From Echinococcus granulosus (taxonomy: Eukaryota > Platyhelminthes > Cestoda > Cyclophyllidea > Taeniidae), in NCBI RefSeq assembly GCF_000524195.1, contig NW_020170397.1, forward strand, positions 427,917 through 491,916: a stretch of DNA of 64,000 nt. Direction: 5' to 3'. Positions 24,391-36,777 of this stretch are shown here, piece after piece. Below the pieces are notes generated by a model. That model made no database searches and was not told where the DNA came from. It saw only the letters and a list, made by a program, of their open reading frames with translations. Both the position numbers and the translations under genes were made by a program. How positions within the stretch are numbered: position 1 is the first letter of the stretch; every line of letters begins with the position of its first letter.

Positions 24391-27300
24391 TTACGAAGTA
24401 GTAGCTGATGTCGTGGTGGCGGCCCCAGCTGAATCACTGGCTCCTTTCGTTCCGGTGGGTGCCGACTCCTCAGCTTTCTTTTCCTGTTCGGGCTAAAAAT
24501 AATTACCACTAATTAAATTGTAGTAGACATTAAATTTTACATTACAAAAGGGTTTGCAATAGTCGCGGATTCCTAAGGTCAAAGCTGCCCCCTTACCTCC
24601 TTCGGCTTCAATTTCGGGCTAATGACAACTTTTCCGAAATTCTTGCGATCTTGGAGTTTGTGCAAAGCCTCTTTCACCTACAAAATAAAAAAAACATGAC
24701 AAGTGAAGTCATGCATTATTAACAACCAACTAAGCACTGTCGAAAAGCGTTCACCTCTTCAAAGCTCCATTCACTGTCAACTATAGGCTCAATTTTGCCT
24801 TCCACCAGAAGCTGTTGCAATGCCTTCCAGGCTTCGAACACCAATGAGGAGTGATGCTGGCGGAAGAGCATCTGTTTCAATGAGAAGCCGCCAAGACACT
24901 TGTTCTCTTCCAACAATTTCAGGGGATTAATGCGATCCATTTGGATCCACTGTATCCACAATGAAAAAAATGCAAACTCATAAGTGCAGATGCTGACAAT
25001 CATGGTGGTGAGGATTTAAAAGACTTTTAAGCCGTACAAAGTATTGTGATTTACCGATTTGGCAAAATTGAAGAGATTCTTCCTTTCACCGGTGACAAAA
25101 CTTGAATTGCCTAAAAGTGAGAAGGTTGAGCGCTCATTTTCGTGGACGAGAATCCGACAGAAGAACCCGTCACCAGAGCCTCACAGCTCACAGAAGCGAT
25201 GTTTTATCGTTAAACAACTACTAGAGTTGTAAAAATGGCATCGCACAACTTTGTGACGGCAGACCCACATATGTGCCGCTGGTGATAAATGTGTCCGGTT
25301 AAAGAAACAAAAGCTACAAAGTGGTTGTAGAATGCTGCCTTAGTTTATAGCAATTACAGAGATAATTTTGCTTGATTCACCACGATATCTGCGCCCAAAT
25401 TTCAACATTGGAGGTGGAAAATGTCAACTTACCGTAGACAATATAGCGACCCAGAGGTTGAAGCAGACCGAGAGATTTGTTGGTGTCTTCACCTGAACGA
25501 CTGTCCAAGACAACGGTAACGCCATTGGGGTGCTCTCTAGGTAAAAATACACAAAAATGAAAAAGACGCACACTATCAGGGTCATCCAGGTCAAATCGAA
25601 GATGTTACAAAACAGAAAAGAGGTTGATTGTAAACCTGCATCCGGCTGCTTTACAAGCCTTAGCCACAGGATTTCCTTTTTATTCTGTGTAGAGCACTTC
25701 GCAATCGTTACAATGGTAATGCGACCGTTTTCGGAGCAAGGACTCCACTCTCCATGCTGAGCACACGTGCAAAGGTAGATACAAATTTGTGATCCTGGTA
25801 CACACACACACACACACCCACAACTTCGGGTTATGATAGAATGCCGTTCCTTGCCCCGTGACGGCGGCTTGACGTGACAACTCTTGCCCTAAGCTCCAAA
25901 GACAGCCACCAAGCCAGTTTAAACTGGGTGCTTTCAACTACTACCCTTCAGTGGTCCCACACACTGATGAGGCCTCACAAACCTACTTTTTTACTTCCGC
26001 CACGTAATCCTGTGTGCTACCGATGAGTTGTGAGTAGAATTGGTGGAGATTTTCATGCTTGGTGGTTGATGCAGTTCCAATCAGCTTCACATCGGGAATC
26101 AATTTGGCCAATTGTCCGATCGCTGTTCCCTGAAGTAAACAAAGCAGAAGTCAATAAGACACTCACGCCGTCACACATATGTGACGTGCTAAAAAACTTT
26201 ATTTTATGTACTGCGTTAAAAGTTACTTGAGGAACAGCTAACCCATGACAATGAATTTTTCATCCTAATAACTCAGCCACTAATTTAATGGTACATTGCT
26301 CTCATCATGCTGCTCTTGAATCCGGTCTTCCAGTCCTTCCTTGGGGTCAAATCAGGCGCTAAAAAATTGCCCGAATTTTGCAATCTTTTAAATAAACGGT
26401 TTATCTGCAAAGAAAATTTGTAGGTGATGGGCCAGCCAAAAACGTCTGATGATCTATAGACTACGCTCGCATGTTACAATAAAGTGCGCTCCACTCGGCT
26501 GCCAACTGCGGAGTTGACAGCGAAGTTAGGTGTGCATTACGCAACATTCATTTTCAAGGAGCGTAAATGAGCACGACGCCTCGAAGCACTTCATAGGATG
26601 GTTTTTAAAGATTGTTTAAATAGAATAAGTGTGAATATGAAAAAAGTTTTCAATTTTCCTCGTTCTGCTCCTCATTACTAGCTGAGCAGACTCACAGACT
26701 CCGACCCCAGATTAGGAAGGCGCATTCAATCACGTGGGCTTGGATAGTGATTACTGGGTTCTGGTCACCTCAAAGTCGTCCGATCCGTTCACCGACCAGA
26801 CAAGTAGCAGGTGAAGACAAGTGTGAGGCAATGTTAGCGCCTAGATGTCGGAGCGTTAGTCCCACCGTACTTCGAATTCCATTCCTCGGCTTTTTGGGAC
26901 CCCGTACCAAAAAAGTGGTGGTTAAATCTAACTAGCCCGGCTACAGAGGTGCAGAAGCTTCTCCCTTCTCATTTTTGAAGATTGTTCAACAAATTGGTTT
27001 GTGGAAGATGTATCGGTGATGGGAGTGGCTATAACCCCAGAAAAACAAAACTCACTCCCGATTCGTATACATTTCTCGCCGGACGCTCTCTGGCCTGGTA
27101 GCTAATAGTGTGAAGACACAACATAGATGCACTGATACGCGCTTAAGGTCAAGGTCATTCGGACCGATGGAAATAAGCCTAAAGGACGACCACCCGCGCA
27201 CACCAGACCACAACAGGTACGAACCCACACACCGTAGCCTCGGTGTGCCCGCCTTGTTGGTAGTAAGGGCCAATTTCGAAGACCTCAACGACGATACCAA

Positions 27301-30300
27301 TCTACGACCTCATGGAGGTGCAGTCTTGAGCTCCTCTGCCCTGTTCATTCCCTTAAAAGTAGAATTAGGTGTTCAGTACAAAAATTCAATTCGGGTGAGG
27401 AAATCCAAAGCGGCAGACATTGGAGAGGCTTCAGGAACTGGCCGCCAAACGGCGATATTTTCCCGATTCCAAACCGTCAACCAGAATCTTCTCAAGAGCA
27501 TCTTCATTCATACCTGTGTCTACGAAAGGGAGAGGGGATCTCAAATCCTCAGAAAGAAATTCTGAGGGCTCTCTCAAGAAGTAATGCAAAGTGCCGAGGA
27601 ACTAGGTCCGTAAAAAGGTCATCTATGGAATCGTTCTTGTTCATTTAAAAAGAAGCTGGTTCCACAGTTCACAGCAAGTAGATGCGTCCTTGTACTGGGT
27701 GTGTGAAGCTACTCCACTTCAACAATCCTTCGGGTTCATTAGGGCACTCACAAATTTGCAAGTAGGCTTTGTGACTGCCTTCCCACCCCCATCTCTCCAG
27801 TTGGAACCGACTGATCCCTGATGAAATAAGGCAGTCAAGAAAGTTCGTGAAAGCTAAGTGTCAGCTGAAGTGCCCTTTGCAGGCGAGGCACAAATTGGCT
27901 CCGAGTCCCACTTTTCCAAAAGGCTTTGTCTCGAGAAGTAAGCAACCACACCCAGCCCTAACCGCCTCTGCTTCATTTACGGCACCATTTGGTACATGTG
28001 ACAATCATTGCTTGGAAAAATATTATCCGAGGACTACAGAGAATGGAAAAGTACCCGCCTAACCCCCCCCCTCCCTCCATCCCCTTAGTGTGAACCCTTT
28101 CCAAAGACAGCTTTTGTAGCGGTAGAAGTCCTACACAAAGAGGAATCGCTAGCCTTACACTAAGGCGTTTCGATATGGTCACGCAATCTTTCAACATCAT
28201 AAAAAGTGGACGGTCTTTATGCCAGGGGTCTATCTAACCCCTGGTGACTCATCACTGGAATTAGTGTTCAGAGGGTACGCTCTGCCACCATCGCCCCTTT
28301 TCCCAACACACCTTCGCCCGAATTTGACAAGCAGACAGACTGGAATCCCACCAGATTTAGCCGAGACTTTATGACTTGAGGGTTCAAAATAACAACAAAT
28401 GCTACAGAACACATAAGCAGTCGCACTTTACAAGCCCCTGGCAGTTACAACAGATCAGTGCAACAGGCTCTACCGAAAACGTCAGAAAAAAAATTTCTGG
28501 TCACTGGGGAAAGTGTCAAGCCTTGGTGCACCATGCCTCGATTTCAGGCCTAAAGTATGGTCAGTCAGCAACGCTTGACAAGCACGGCGTTCCCAAAAAC
28601 GGAAGCGTGAAATGCTCCTCCTACTTATGCCAATTTAAAAATGAATGGCGGCACGGGCAGGAAACGACCATAGAAACGTCCGTGCAGGCCAAAATTAGGC
28701 TTAGCTACTAGAAAGGTAGAGAAGCTACAGGCAACTGAGCACTTACAACACCACCACCAGCAGAATGGACCAAAACAATGTCACCGGACCGAACACACGC
28801 GACGTTGTGAAGCAGTAGATAGGCGGGCAGGTAGGACATGAGGAATGCGGCAGCCTGATTGGCTGATAGTGAGGTGGGTTTGTGCAGGACCAAAGCTAAC
28901 GGTGCTGCGTTGCCGGGAGCCTCCATGTGCTCAGCTCCACTTTCACTTGGCTCTTCTGGAATAGCTCGAACCACTAGGTGCTCCGTCCAGGCTCCATTGT
29001 CGCAAAGCACGATTACTTCGTCACCAACCTGGAATGTCGTAAAATCGATAAAGTAGAACCGTTCGTTTGGTTGCTGAAAGGGGTAACACCACTACCCACG
29101 TCATGCATATAACGTTCGGACTGTTCTATCTGTGTTCAGTGCCTTAAAAGTATGTAATGCGCGTTTTTCTGGTAGTTTAAGGTAGGCGATTGCAGTAAAT
29201 CGAGTGTCACGGGCAGACTGGCTGTGGTACACCCCTTCGGCCAACAACAGGAAAATCGGTTCCGTCCCCTCAAGCGTCACTGGCGTAAGAGGTTCGAAGC
29301 CATCGCCATTGCTGGGAGTGAAAACCCGTGGCAGAGAGGCTACTACGACAGCATGACACGCCACGGCTGTTATAGAAAGCCAGCACACATTCCACGGAAT
29401 AGTCGACACATCGATAAGTAAGGTGGCAGGTAACAATAAGCGGAGGTATAAAACCCAAATCCGCAGGTATCTGCTAGCATCAGTAGGCGCCTCCAAGCAC
29501 AGTACAGTGAGACATGCGAAAGGGGTAGACGTTTCCCACTCCGCCAGTCTGTCAGCAATGATGGTTCATGGCCGACCGGCAGAGGAGTCAATTTTGTCAA
29601 CAATCAGCTGGTGTATGGAATGGACGTACGATCTGCGGTGGGTCAACATTGCGGAGGAGGGGAATTCCGTCGAGGGAACAGTGAATACAACCACTCGCAG
29701 TATTAAAAGTGATGGTGCACGCTGAGTGCCACGGCGTGAGGAGTGGCCTGGCAGACCTTTCTACGGAGGAGGTGTAATCCAGGCTCCACGTAATAAAAAA
29801 TCGTTGCCTCCCGCACCTCCTCACCTCTGCCACCTCCCACTTCGACACCCCCCAGTAGATTGGACCGTAAAGTATCAGGCCGGAGTCCACACTTTTCGCG
29901 ATCAGACATAACAAGCTACCACCACCCTCCCTCCCCCCCCCCGCCTTCCGTCGGTCGTCTGGACCGTCATTAAGTGTTTATTGTCACCATAAAGATTAAA
30001 ATCTGGAAAGGAGAAACTTATTGCAAAATATTTTGAATTCGTTTTAACATTCAGCTGCTGCCTTCTTTCTTTAGCCTCTCTCGGGAGCATTCAAGTCGCC
30101 CTCAAACGAAGAATGTAGCGATCACAATTGCACCTTATTAAAGGCGCAGTATCGAGTTAAATTATTCATGACACTCTCAAATACGCTAGTCGTGCTTTGC
30201 TGTGTCATTATTTGCCATTTAAAGTGATTTCTTCAGGCTCCGTCGTGTGTTGCTCCCATTCCAACCTCACCATGTTAATAATACACCCTCTTCCAGAGTT

Positions 30301-33135
30301 TTTAGGGAGGACTCAGGGGGCGATATTAGTGGCAGCGTTGGGGAACTTACCTCCCAACGAACAACAAACGGCACAGAAGGTGAGAGACCGATGTGGATGG
30401 CTGAATCGGCGGAGACCCACAAGGGAAGGGTTATTGGAATCACGTTGGCATGTAAACAACCACTTTAATCTTGAGTTCTGCGTCTCGGTCGGCAGTGGAG
30501 CCAGACCGGATGTGAATGGATCACAATGGCCAAAAATAGGCCTATTACCAATTGTATGAAATTTGTAAGGACGCTAGTCATCACAGTTCTGGGATATCAG
30601 AGCACTCGTTTCATCCCGGAGCTACTGATAGTAGATGTGAGTAGTATAATCAACTCACCTTAAATTTCGTCACCCCTTCACCAACTTCAGCAACCTTTCC
30701 ACAGCACTCGCTGCCCATAACGAAGGGGGGCTTGCCGAGAAAATCAAGCAGTCCCTGACGCATCATCAAGTCCTGAAATCCAACACCACTACAAGGCAAA
30801 AATACGGTCTGAAAAGCCCTTCGGAAGGGATAAGCAATGACAGATGGCATTTAAGCGTGTCCTGTGACCACTCCTCTTCGAAGAGCCAGCTATTTGGCAC
30901 GAGTTATCATCCTGGAGTGAAGTTGGTCACGAGACTTGTGGGTGAGACGTAGCAGAGGGGATGTTGAGGACGCAAGCATTGGGAGCAAATATTCATATCT
31001 ACGGAGCCGGGTGCCCACTACATCACACCTCGCGAAAAACTGTCTGCTTTGAGTAAGGCACACCACAGGCGCAAAACAGAATTGCGAAAAATTTATCCAC
31101 TCAATACACCTGGAGGGCATATAAGAGGAACTTCTTTCTGAAGAACAGCCAGGACCGGTGAATCAGTGGGACGAATGCGCTATTCATACGCAATGACCCA
31201 TGACCTTATAACTCACAGCCTAAGGCTTGAATGTAAAAGGATTCCCACTTTTATTAGATTGGGGGGAAGAGGGAGAAGAGAGGTATTACCTCATTTTTGT
31301 AGCCGTCCAACGACCTTGTTTAAATGCCCCGGAAATTAGTCGTCACCACCTGAGGTGGAGGGGCTCCTGTCACATGCTAGAGAACTGGCGGAAGATGGCG
31401 GTTCTTACCGGTGGAGACGACTCCATTTACAACAGAATTGACACTTAGCATTGAAGTCGTTTTTTAAATCAAAAAGTGTTGTCCGAATATCGCCGTAATT
31501 CAAGGGAGTTTGCCATTCAAATCAAAACGGGACTTTCCCATACACCCCTGCGTATCTCTTAACCAACATCTGGAACACTCGGGCATGGGGAGGTGTGTGG
31601 GTGCAGCTGAAATCCCCACCCCTCCCCCCTTTCCTCACTCGGCCATCAGTCAACAGAAAAAATCTGTCCTTCTAATCAGCGAGTCTCCACATTCCCAAAG
31701 CGTCTGTTCACCCACTGTTCCTGCCGAAAATAGATCTCGGCCATGCGTTACTCGGTTGGCCAGGATTAGGCGAGTGCCCAAGCGCTGAAGTAAATATTTA
31801 ACAATGAACTCCTCTGAGCACTTGAAGAGCAGAACGTCTCCAAATTTAAGCACTTTTTGCAACCAAGTGGCGCGGTATGCGATTGTATGCATGGAAGGAA
31901 TTTTTGCCAACGCCAAGCATGGGGAAATCTTTCGCCTCCTACCAACTTGGAAAAGGTCGTAAAAACAGCACCATTCAAGGTTTGATTAATGACGTTGTCG
32001 CAGTGAGATCAAACACAACCTACAAAATGTCATCCACGGAAAGCCCATAAACAAAAACAGCAGCATTTCCATCAACCTATTCAGCGAGCTGGCGCGTTCT
32101 ATCTGCCAGCAGAGTGGAGTTTACTGAACACCACGGCTAACCGTCTGGCCCTGTACTCTCGGGTAACCGCTACATTAGCGAAAGTACAGCCAAGACACAC
32201 CATGACCTCTGATGACTACCACTGCTGCGAGGGGAGGGAAGCGTATCACAACACCTACTTTTGGAAATTTCATTGGCTCCTAAAACCAAGGGCATACCTG
32301 CAATAGAGATAGGTAGGGAAGAGGGGGGGCGGGACAGAAGGAATGCTCAACACTGATTGGACATTACCGTTGTACATACTTCTTCTCACATGTGTACCCA
32401 TAGTGGGCAACGTGCGCAGAAAAGCGGAGAGAAGGAGAGAGAGAGAGAGGGTGAAAGCGAGAGGAGGAATCAATAATTTGCGCCCGAGACCCTCATAAAA
32501 AGACTACTAATTTGAAAAAAAAAATCGCTACAGAATTAAATGTCTTGTCGCTGGCTTACCCTGGACAAAATGGCAACTTTCAGTTAACAAAGCACCCCGG
32601 TAAATCGAAATTTTGGCATCAAGATCCGGAGCGGGATAATGGAAAAAATCGATAAGTGACCTGAGCACAGTTCATGTGACGATCAACGTGAGTTGTGATT
32701 GGTCCTTCCCAAAAGGACTGCACGAGGGTACTGGAAAATGTCCACCACAAAAAAAACTATTGTGATAGCTGAACCGCATCGAGAAAAATTTTCAAAAAAC
32801 GCTTAGCCAAGTGGACAATGAATCACCCAGCCCAGGATGTGACATTTCCAAGACATGACTCACCCCATTCCCATTCAGTATAATTTTTCTTTTTACATAA
32901 CCTCCGCTTACCAGGCTTCCACCTCTACAGCAATTTCGCCTTTTCCGACAGTCCTTTGGTCCTTCAACTGAACACGAAGGTACTTGGGCCCACCGAACCC
33001 GGTGAGAAGGACGCATTTCGTTTGCTTCACTGGAGGTGCTGATGTGGTTGGTGCTTCAGTTTCCTTGCTGCCTTCACCCTCTGGAGCGTTGGCTCCAGCA
33101 ACAGGGGGGTTGGTACCTTCACCTTCAGTGGTCAT
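24391..33135 (-). CDS. VAT1: VAT-1-like quinone oxidoreductase (MDR family)
   Basis: Nine exons: 33135-32912, 30788-30659, 29028-28747, 26129-25987, 25536-25433, 25110-25055, 24949-24755, 24677-24597 and 24492-24391 (TAA). All junctions are in phase and give 438 residues. The order matches synaptic vesicle protein VAT-1: a low-complexity N-terminus; CVLLTGFGG (about 41-49); CGVGFQDLMMRQGLLDFLGK (75-94), matching CGLNFADLMARQG; the dinucleotide-binding motif SAGGGVGTAIGQLAK (207-221); a Gly-rich RYIVYG turn (about 290-295); then IEPIVDSEWSFEE and RKNFGKVVISP near the end. The family belongs to zinc-free medium-chain dehydrogenases/reductases that bind NADPH; VAT-1 is found on vesicle membranes and mitochondria. 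Residues about 142-164 are an Ala/Glu/Pro-rich insertion relative to vertebrate VAT-1. The last exon encodes a Thr/Ser/Ala tail. The frame stays open upstream of the chosen ATG, so a longer N-terminus is possible. Confidence 0.93.
25801..25817. repeat. (CA)n microsatellite
   Basis: About eight CA units lie in intron 4 of the VAT-1-like gene. It is an ordinary short dinucleotide tract. Confidence 0.9.
26170..26185. repeat. GTCAC-N6-GTGAC palindrome, copy 7
   Basis: The centre is ACATAT. It lies 40 bp upstream of the acceptor of VAT-1-like exon 4, in the stretch where a branch point would normally fall. Flanks are poorly related to the family flank. Confidence 0.85.
32422..32462. repeat. GA-rich purine tract
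   Basis: GAGAGAGA-rich tract in intron 1 of the VAT-1-like gene. It is low-complexity with no further feature seen. Confidence 0.8.
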
Positions 33136-33297
33136 TGCGATGAAAGAAAAGTCGATCAGACGTGAAAGAGAGAGAAAACTAACAAGAACGGGCAGAGGTG
33201 GTGAGAGACAACCTCGGACACGAGCGCGTGAACGTGTGTGTATGTAGGTGCATGCATGAGCGGTAATCACAGGCTCTATCGCTGTCTTCTCGTCCAC

Positions 33298-33328
33298 TGA
33301 TTGGTGGGCCATTGCAGCTGCTGATTGG
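33298..33328 (-). promoter_or_regulatory. paired CCAAT boxes upstream of the VAT-1-like gene
   Basis: Two CCAATCA motifs on the minus strand (33304-33298 and 33328-33322) are 24 bp apart and lie 165-195 bp before the chosen start codon. The spacing and position fit an NF-Y type proximal promoter. No clear TATA box is seen between them and the ATG. If the longer N-terminus were real, this stretch would be coding, which I consider less likely. Confidence 0.4.
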
Positions 33329-34942
33329 TCAATGTGGATAAGAGGGTCTGTCATTAGGCGGCTTCCAGGGTATTGGCGTTTTTCAGCCCCAACGGTGTGG
33401 GCGATATCGCAAAAGTCTTGTCATTACTAAAACATCCCCAAGAAAGTGTTTTATGTGTTTCCAAATATTATGGTTTGATTTAGGGCATGCAGCTTTAGGT
33501 TTCTTGAGTGGAAATACGTGACCATTGGGCAGGAGGTACACTTGCAACATTTTAGCCACTTAAGAGCCATAAAGGGTAAAATTTTGTGCTTCACTTAATG
33601 GGATTCAACACTTTCTTCATTATAACTTGTTTAGAGAAATGCGTAAGGCTTCAAACTGACCATCAACTACACCGAGACTGCCCTGAAGATATAATACTAG
33701 GGCAGAATGCGTATTATCAACTTACAGAAGGGTTGGAGGAGCTATTTGCGTGGCCTGGATGCCAGGCTGCTAAGCGGGTGGCCCCAAGTGACCCCTTACC
33801 AAAACTGGGTGCTAAACAAGCAATCAACCTATCACACTATGGACTCGTGGTGGAGGAAATTGGGGTTTGAGGGGAGATTGTTTTCCATTTTCAGCCGATT
33901 TGTAACCGGTAGCGCCAATCTTTAGAAGTTCGGCCACACTGCCCCGTGGCCGAGTGAAATAAAGACCCCACTCGATTGCCCTCGCACATTGCAACAGATA
34001 GCAAAACGCTACATGACTTTAAGTGAGTGACTTCTTTCCATTGTCCAGAATAAAAAAAGAGGAGGAAATCCGCGGGCTAATACTTTTCCACCTTGTGGTA
34101 AAAGGAAAGAGCGTTTGTTTAAGCCGACTTAGAGAGGCGGTGGAGGGCTAGGTAGGACCAGTTTTTCAGCTTCTAGAGTGGAGTGGGACCGATATTTTTT
34201 AAAGAGAATTATTTCAAAACCACTTTTAAGACGTCTTCATTGAATTCTATGTTCTTCTGTTCGTTTTCATTGTTCCGAAGACACTGGTTGCCATGACTGC
34301 CCAGTAGGCCCTAAATAGGAAGTTTCACCAAAAAATTAGCAAAATTTTGCTTTAAATAGCTATTTTGTTGGATTTTTTTTCCGGTAGCGCAAGGGCTTCT
34401 CACCTTGGAGGACTTGATTAGGCGGTTCTTTTGAAGTCTACCTCGGCCAATCAATCTGCGGTCCTTCATCGCCTAAGTTACTTCCCATAAAAGTGAAATA
34501 TTGCCTTAAAAAGTCTTCTTTTTTATGCAAAACGTAAAAGATGAAATGATATCAAATTCGCTTAAACGGTTGTAAAGTATGGGCGGAGGGCGAAATACGG
34601 ACTGGAGGGTGTTCGAAGCTGTGGATGCCTTTGTCGTGGGCTCTGTCGCCGTGCTTGTCAGCTCGTAACCCGCCCTCCCCCTTCTTCCTGGTCTAGCTAT
34701 TCGAAATCCGTGACTAGATGGGGCAACTGATGGGATTAAAGCTGCTTAACCTCCCTCTTTCCACCTCCTCCGGTTGCATATGCATTCACCCACCCATTTA
34801 GCTTTCTATTTTTGCCTGTTTGTTTTGAAATTTCTCTTTTAAACCGTTTAGTCTGTTCATAGGGGATCCTTTAAGCAGCCCTACTTGCCGCCGATGGCGT
34901 AGGGGAGGAACTTGATGCTTTCCTACACACACCTACAACACC

Positions 34943-34960
34943 AGCGTGACAGGTCACGCT
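34943..34960. repeat. everted palindrome AGCGTGAC-AG-GTCACGCT
   Basis: Perfect 8-bp arms with a 2-bp centre. The half-sites are the same GTCAC/GTGAC words as in the dispersed family but in the opposite (everted) order. A single occurrence may be coincidence or an alternative arrangement of the same binding half-site. Confidence 0.6.
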
Positions 34961-35417
34961 AAAGCGAAGTGACAGCCCATGTGTCAGGCAGGGCTAGTCA
35001 CATAACCGACTTTCGCTAAATTCTTGCGCCACTTCTGTCGTCTCTACCATTTGACAGCATGAAGAATCCCTTTAAAAATGAGGAAATATTGTGGAAGCAC
35101 CCGTACAGAAGCATATATGCTACTCTTCGGGCCTTCGTAACCTACAGCTGCGATAGATATTCATCTCAAGGAATTGCAGAGTTGCAGGAGGCATTTCTCA
35201 CCATCTTGATAAATAAAAGGGTCCTAAGTAATTATTCTACAGTTCGCTACCAAGGTAACTTACCATGTTTGCTGCCTGGAGGGTCTGCTGTCTCAAGGGA
35301 AGTTCGACATCCTCAAACCTTTCAGCCAAAAACCCCCACCATTTGCTTTACTATGCTAAACTCCACCGATCTGTATGTGTCGCAAAGTTTGCAAAAATCA
35401 CAGTGATAACAAAGAGT

Positions 35418-35433
35418 GTCACAAATATGTGAC
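35418..35433. repeat. GTCAC-N6-GTGAC palindrome, copy 8
   Basis: The centre is AAATAT, identical to copy 4. The right flank GCTGATAC in reverse orientation reads GTATCAGC, related to the AATCAGG flank. Confidence 0.87.
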
Positions 35434-36747
35434 GCTGATACTAAACACACGCGCATTATAGTAAACAAGCAACTTTGATGACTTAACTAGGTACTTTGGT
35501 TTTGCTAGCGACTCTAAGGTCAACCGCTTCCGGCCAAATTACTTTGTGTACGCTATGACAATGATGCCATTAGGGAGGGTGGATGGGTGTTGTAGGCCAA
35601 ATTTATGGTCCACTCACCCTGTAGTCAAGACTGAGGCAGCAACTGGTATGCAATGTAAACAATCCAAAGTTTACGCATACAGACACAAAAAATTACCAGT
35701 CACCGCAACGGATCTACAAGCAGGGCTATTTCGAAAACACCAAAAACCGTTTTTAAGCCCTGAGGTGAAAAAGTGCTCCCTCGTAAGTTCGTAGGGTTTT
35801 GGTCCTCATCCCCTTCCCAAGGTGGCCAAAGCTGACTAAACTGTTTCACTCTATGAAGGGAAAATCCCACCTTTGGCCACTGTCAAATGTCGGAAATAGA
35901 GATGGTCACGAGAGAGAGATGGCCACGAGAGGAAGAAGTGTGGATTAGGTGACTTTGGAGGATGGCAATAATGATACGGCTGTAAACTTTCCCCTCCTCT
36001 CCTATCTAAAGTGTAGATCTTCTCTTGGATCAGTTTTGCGATAATGTGGTGATAAGGTGATTTGACTTTTCTTTTTGGTGATTGGTTTGTCCCGACTATT
36101 TTTGAAGAAGTAGTTTCCTCTCAACACCAATTGGGTGTACTGCGCTGGAGAAGGGGAATCCCGTACGTAGGTGTTAAATCCTTTACCTTTTGAGCGATCC
36201 TGCCTAGACGTGATATGCCCCAGAGTGGTTCTAGATTGTCCGCTCTGGTAACCCACCTTCTCCAAATGCTCTAAGGCAAATTCGAACGGGATATGTCTCC
36301 ACTTTCAGAGACGATCCCCTGACTGACCTTCGGAAGACTTCAAAGAGGGGAAGGACTTCAGGGCAGTGTTAAGAGAACTTATCTCTACGCTTTGTGAGGC
36401 ACGTCCACAAACAGTCGTAGGCACTTTTAAGCCACCACAAGTCACAACTGGAATCATGGTGACTTCTACGGTCAACCTCAGTGATCCGATCCTGTTTACC
36501 AAACTTAGGCGCCTTTAGAATCAGTTCACTTTCCCCAAGGCATTTGATGAAGGTCAAGTGACATCAAAGTTATTTCCTTAGTTAACTGACATCTTTAAAT
36601 TCCTTAAAAGAAAAGAAAAAAACCTTCAGAAAGTACAAAACGCAGTTTCGTTTTCTCTCACGGTCACGGGAATCAACTACCAACAGGACAGCTTCAGCTC
36701 ACGAAGATTTGTCTCCGTGGTAAAGTGCTGGCCTTTGAATCACTGAC

Positions 36748-36753
36748 TTTATT
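36748..36753 (-). terminator. poly(A) signal AATAAA
   Basis: The plus strand reads TTTATT, which is AATAAA on the minus strand. It lies 25-30 bases after the stop codon of the seven-exon minus-strand model. It is the only canonical signal found this close to any stop in the window, and it supports the 3' end of that model. Confidence 0.55.
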
Positions 36754-36777
36754 TTGAAGGCTGCCAGCCTTTAGCTT

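Larger units (their letters stand above)
33355..36747. other. intergenic stretch between unrecognised gene and VAT-1-like gene
   Basis: No supported exon. An ATG-started plus-strand frame at 35059-35406 (115 codons) has no recognisable motif. The palindrome at 35418 and an everted relative at 34943-34960 fall here. Two near-identical blocks (GGTCACGAGAG and GGCCACGAGAG) repeat around 35903-35933. Confidence 0.45.

Noticed and set aside
27110..27565. 151-codon plus-strand frame inside VAT-1-like intron 3
   Set aside because: No family resemblance. It could be a relic of a mobile element, but no reverse transcriptase or transposase motif is visible on either strand.
29289..29299. GGTTCGAAGCC, similar to a tRNA B box
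   Set aside because: No matching A box or acceptor stem upstream or downstream; no cloverleaf could be drawn.
29101..29914. Several overlapping 100-130 codon frames on both strands in VAT-1-like intron 2
   Set aside because: The frames conflict with each other, the stretch is GC-rich, and no motif is recognisable.
33136..33354. Upstream in-frame extension of the VAT-1-like protein, including an ATG at MAHQSV
   Set aside because: It has no resemblance to VAT-1 N-termini and contains the paired CCAAT boxes, so promoter or 5' UTR is more likely; not fully excluded.
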